Shown here piece by piece: positions 59,201-64,000 of a stretch of DNA of 64,000 bases (positions are counted from its first letter, which is position 1; every line of letters begins with the position of its first letter). Below the pieces are notes generated by a model. It made no database searches and was not told the DNA's origin. It saw nothing but the letters and a program-made list of their open reading frames with translations. Source of the stretch: Sphagnum magellanicum (lineage: Eukaryota > Streptophyta > Sphagnopsida > Sphagnales > Sphagnaceae); NCBI GenBank assembly GCA_021904315.1, contig CM038912.1, positions 20,905,501 to 20,969,500 of the forward strand. The letters are read 5' to 3'. Position numbers and translations under genes: made by a program.

Positions 59201-61312
59201 CATTTTTTCCATGAGAATTCATGTATAGATCAAAATCACAATTTTTAGGTTGAAAGTTGAAAAACCAATTCACCAAAAAGAAAATCATTTAGTCCAACCA
59301 ATAGAAATATTCCTCCAAAATAAAAACTTGTGTATGATTTGTAATCTGAAAAATAAAATTCCTAAAATGTTTTCAATTTTTTTTCCAAAAACTTGAAAAT
59401 TTTCATGAAAATATTCCTTTGCAATTTTTGAAGGCAAAACTTTGTGAAGATTTGTTACAAAAAATATTGGACATGACTCAGGAAAAAAAGAAGTTATAGC
59501 TGTAGAATCAGAATTTAAAAACTTATTAAAAAATCGGAGTTTTTTCCTCAAAAAATCATGGAATCTACAACAAAAAAGACGTTGCCTTTTTCATTTTTGG
59601 GTTGAATGTTTGCAAAAAAATCACCACAAAAATGAAAGTAATTGAAGCCAATAACATGAGGAAAAAAATGAAAGTGGTAGAATGACTTATCAACTAACAA
59701 GGATTTTTTTAATTTTAAATTAAAATTATTATAATATATGTTACCAAATCCACATTAAAAAATGGCCATATTCTTTTGTGATACATTAATTTCGTTACCA
59801 ACCTTATGTTCTCAAATTGATTGCTAGGTTACCAATTTCTATTGTAAGAATTTAGTGCAACTTGTATATTTATTTTTGGTTGTTGAAATTTTAGAATATT
59901 CAAAATGGAAATGCGAGACCCTTAGTTTGTCCCCCAAAAAAAAATTGATAAAAAATTTAGATGTTTTTACTGGTATGATTAATATTTTGACATAAATTTT
60001 CAATTAATTTTTGGTGGTAGAATTGAATATTTCAACAAAAAATGTCAATTGTAACTAAGTGGTGGGTAAAATTTTAAATTGGAGTGCCCTAATCCCATTT
60101 GGTAACATTCATTTTTCAACTTTCTAGCTTGACAAATTTGCTCTATTTTTGCCCAATCTCATAGGATTTTGTTTCTCATGGAAGTTATAACATTAAAAGT
60201 TTTTATTTTTTATCCCTATAATTTTTCAAGCTTGATTAGCTTGTGTTTTTCTACAATCAAGGTAGGTGGTGTATCTAAATCATAAATTGCAAAGATAATG
60301 GGAAAATGAAGATTTAAATTAAGATTGTGTTGATGAATATAATTGTTGCAAATTCATATGTTTTGAAATCTTAAACCTCCTTTTTTTTATCATTTGATTA
60401 CAAGACACAATTTAGGAAATCAACTAAGGAGATGTACCATAGACAAGGAGGATGCAATAGTGGATGCTTGGATTTTAACAAATTGTTCATATTCATCTAG
60501 CAAAAGGTCTCAAAATTTCTAAAGCACAAGGGGTAACTAATCAATCTCATTGTGTTCATTCTACCAAAACTTGTAAACATTGTACATTCAACACAATTAC
60601 AAAGTAAGTCACATTTAGAATTCATATGAAATTGGAAATTCACATGCAAGAAGACAATTTAGTGTAGGAGTTTTGGCAAAATGAGGTTCACAACTGGGTT
60701 CACTACATCATCGCCAAGACCAAGGAATGATTGACTAAGAATTATGGTGTTATTATAGTTTGAAGGTTTTAATAGCCTTTTACATATTAATGCGTGGAAA
60801 ACTACATGATGACCACATCAAAAATTACAAATTATATGTAATGTAAAAGAAGGCATGGACATTGACCTCTTTTAAAATCTACCAAAAGATTTTCATTTTT
60901 ATTTTTAAAAGGTTGATTTCAAATGATATCTTTCACCCAATCATCATTTACTTATTCTAAATGGGCATGGTCACAATGTGTTACATTAGAAATAATAGAG
61001 TAAACCAACAATTTGGATTAAATATGAAGTTTGAAACCACAATATAATGAGCCAAAGGTGCCCCTTTAAGTGACTATTTAATTTGTGTTTATATTCTCAA
61101 AATATTCCTCAAAATATCTTTAAATTCATTTTATATTATCATGTTAAGGTTTGTATTGAAAAGTTGCAAAAAAATGTCATCTTCAAATCTTTTCAAGACA
61201 TTGTAATAAGTGTTTTTCTTCTTTAAAATTGCTCAAAGGATTATAAATTACAACTATTTTAAAAAAAAGTTTGGTATTTTTAATTCATTATGTTGATTTC
61301 AAATTTATTCAC
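56258..61312. other. Copy B equivalent of 35.1-40.0 kb
   Basis: It includes the retained AAAGAACTG/CAGTTCTTT cluster (56,663-56,900) and the minus-strand open frame at 57,445-57,708 that I could not assign. The rest, from about 58.4 kb, is AT-rich without genes. Confidence 0.45.
57074..57200. repeat. Diverged local tandem repeat in copy B
   Basis: The phrase around CTATAATCAGGTTTGCCTTG recurs as CTATCATCAGATTTGCCTTG about 85 bp later. Copy A has only one such unit (about 35,912). The two units differ enough to suggest an old repeat that copy A lost, more than a new duplication. Confidence 0.5.
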
Positions 61313-61315
61313 ATG

Positions 61316-64000
61316 TTCCTATTATTTATTATGAATGTTGTTATGGGTGCATTTTTATTAAATTGAGCCAAGTATCACATAACAAAGTTTTTTTTTTGGT
61401 TTCAACTTGTAAATTAAATTGGTGTTGAACTTTCACAATGTTCTTTTTAATGTATTAATGAAAACATTGGAAAACTTTGAAATGAATCTAATCAATATGG
61501 AATACCCAAAAGCATGTTCAAATGTGTGCAATGCTTGCTTTTATTATTTAATAGATTCTTTGAAATCCATCAAATAAAAATTCAATGACATATTTATGGG
61601 AATTTTGTAAAATACACTATTACATAATAATATAAGGTAATATTTTCTTAAGTCATATGTATTAAAAATGAATCAATTGACATGTAAATCATGATTTTAA
61701 AAATATTTTCCCTAAATGACCAATCATTTTTTACCATATCATTTTCATTAAACTACCCACCTTTTATAAGGATTTGGTCAAGTGGGCACTTTTGGCTTGT
61801 TTTAATTAAAATGCACCCTTATATAAATAAATCCAAAATTTCAACACCAACTTAAATTTTCAATTTAAAATATGAAATATATTAGGTAGTGGTTTCAACT
61901 ACTTTGGTCTATATTAACATGACTTCATTTGAACACATCATGCTTTCACACAATTTCCATGTTCTACAATCCCTAAATGTTTTGTTCTTCAAACCTTTCA
62001 AAATATAACATTTAGAAAAAAAAAAAAAATAGGGTTATGGTTAGGAATGATTATAATGAACCAAATAAGATCACACTAATTGGGCACTAGATATTAAGTA
62101 AATCTTTGAAACAATCATTGTCTAAACAAAACATCAAGTGAAAACTAAAATAAATTATACAACTCTAATATTTTTATAATAGAAATTTTCATTTTTTGTC
62201 ATGTATTTGATTAAAATGTCACATTGACCAAGTAACCGAAAAAAATGTCATTTTATTCAATTGAACAAGCCAAAAGACACATGTAATTATAACAAACATG
62301 GATCTTTAGTCAAATTGATCAAATTCATAACCAAATGGACAAGATAATCAAGTTAAATATCTTTTTTAAACCATGAATTCTTGTAATGTTAAGCTACTAT
62401 TTACTTACCTACTACATAAATACATGTACCTTTTTAATGACCTATTGCCACCTATATTTACCTACCACAAAAACAATATTTTTGAAAATAATTAAAAAAA
62501 TGATTACAAATATTTTATGAGCCAAACCATTCATTGGTTTGCTATACAAATGGTCCATTACTTGACTAATCAAATGGTTCCTTGTTTTGTTAGTCAAAAT
62601 GACCACTTAGTCACAATAAACATGTCAAAGTCAATATGTATAAAATGATAATAAGGTCTTTTGATGGATATCCAAATTGTGTCTTTTAAAACCAAATTCT
62701 TTGATCAAAATTAAACCATGATTTTTCCTAATGATAACAATCATAACTAAGACTACAAAATTTGGTGAATTGTTGCTAATGACTTAGAGTAGCCAAAACA
62801 TCAATATTATGTGGACATGCCAAAGAGCCTTAAAGCCACAAAAGTGAAAGGATTGAAGTCAGTTAAAAGTCTAATAGAAAACCTAGATGACCCTATTTTT
62901 GAATCAAAGGAAAATATCTAAAATTTTATAGGTTTGATCCATAAAAGCATTGTCATTCACAAAAAAATTATGTTGCTACATTTACCAACAATGAAATTTT
63001 TTTATAATAACATCAAAAGAGAATTTCGATAATAAGTTACCATCAAATGAAATTTTAAAAATAAATTATGCATTGAAATCTTCCCAACACAATTTTTTGG
63101 ATTTTTATTATTTAAAATGCTATGAATTTATTCTATTTTTTTATTATTTATGGTCCATTTCATATTGAAATATTTAACCTTTCACATGGAGTTTTGAACC
63201 AATCCCTTGTATAATGATATTTATAAAATAATCTATGTACTTTTGATTAAATGCATAAAAGAGAATTATAATATTTATAATCTAATAATTATTAAAAGTG
63301 CAAGAATCTTAATGTGTAAGATGTGGACTTTTCAAATGTCAAAGGTGAGTCACTTTTGACCTAACCATGGTTTTACTCCAAATAGGAAGAACATTCGAAC
63401 ACCACTAAGGGAAGAATCAAAAAAAAAACACACACACACACACACAACACAAACATGACAAGGAGTGGTGACAAAGAAGAAATCAACGAATTATAAGAAG
63501 AATATGAAGATAAGATGATAAGGGAACAAAAAAGAAGATAATATTATAAAAAAACATAACATAGTGGGGGGGGTGGGGAGTACAAAGGACATCAAGATGA
63601 CAAATAATAAGATAGTGAACACAGCAAGCAAAATACTAGAAAAGAGAAGAGAAATACTATAAAAAAACATGAAAACTTATAATGCTATAGAAGCTCCAAA
63701 CCCCTACACCACAAACCAGGAAAATGAAGACAATTAAAAAGGTAGCAGCTCCATCAATAAGGGGGAAGAACATGAACACAAGGGAGGACCGTCAATACAC
63801 TATAATGAACATGAAGTGAACATTGTGCACAAGATCAAAAGGGGGTAGCAGGAGAATGAATAAAACTACTAAGGGGAGGAGCATGAAAGTGAACAAATGT
63901 GCCATTATGTAGGAGCAAGAGCACTACCATAAGAATTCAAAATCCTAGCACATGTGTGAGAGGCTTGAAGTTTCATTCAATTTAAAATGATTTATTTCAA
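61316..64000. other. AT-rich end of copy B
   Basis: Matches 43,265-46,082. No gene seen. A short CA-repeat (ACACACACAC, about 63,428-63,445) and a shortened G-run (about 63,566) lie near the end. Confidence 0.55.

Larger units (their letters stand above)
48399..64000 (+). repeat. Large tandem duplication, copy B (runs off the window)
   Basis: Collinear with copy A from exon 2 of gene 2 to the last base. It has the empty sites of both CACTA elements (53,529 and 61,313) and lacks the block with the PGAP1 and thiolase fragments (junction near 56,254). B-specific changes include about 0.46 kb at 50,690-51,148, 24-27 bp in intron 2 of gene 2 (about 48,643-48,670) and a diverged tandem repeat at 57,074-57,200. 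About 300 bp more would be needed to reach the point where copy A meets the next upstream block. Confidence 0.92.

Overview
The window reads as nuclear DNA of a land plant. The evidence is spliced genes with GT-AG introns, plant-type hevein (chitin-binding type 1) domains, CACTA, hAT and Tigger/pogo DNA transposons, and a short run of the plant telomere unit CCCTAAA. Most of it is very AT-rich intergenic DNA; only 1-3.3 kb, the two gene regions and a few gene-derived islands are richer in GC. I cannot name the species. A non-seed plant or a gymnosperm seems likelier than a flowering plant, but that is inference.

Layout. 1-1,530: GC-rich, exon-like DNA that I do not recognise. 1,531-3,345: a Tigger/pogo transposase gene with one in-frame stop and a visible right end. 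3.35-15 kb: AT-rich DNA holding an old hAT transposase relic in three blocks (8.28, 10.4-11.4 and 14.5-14.9 kb), with a reverse-oriented CACTA relic (from 13,204) inside it. 15.5-22.1 kb: repeated upstream-type sequence leading into the first gene. 22,101-23,204: secreted protein with one hevein domain and a PNP/EG45-like double-psi beta-barrel domain, three exons. 47,470-48,818: its paralogue with two hevein domains.

The dominant structure is a large tandem duplication. Copy A (22,811-46,082) and copy B (48,399 to the window end) match almost throughout. The A-only inserts are two non-autonomous CACTA elements (2,839 and 3,212 bp, each with a 3-bp target duplication and a clean empty site in B) and a block of about 2.1 kb with 15-bp inverted repeats that carries fragments of two unrelated host genes, a PGAP1-like GPI inositol-deacylase and an acetyl-CoA acetyltransferase. 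With one B-only segment of about 0.46 kb, these account for nearly all of the length difference between the copies.

The jump from moderate to near-complete identity lies inside exon 2 of the hevein genes. This suggests an unequal crossover between two older, diverged paralogues: the second gene would be a chimera with its own promoter and 5' half and the 3' half of the first. The model predicts a further hevein gene just beyond 64 kb. The two hevein proteins are probably extracellular defence or cell-wall proteins; everything else with coding similarity is mobile or degraded. I see no CRISPR array, rRNA, convincing tRNA gene or virus-derived element.
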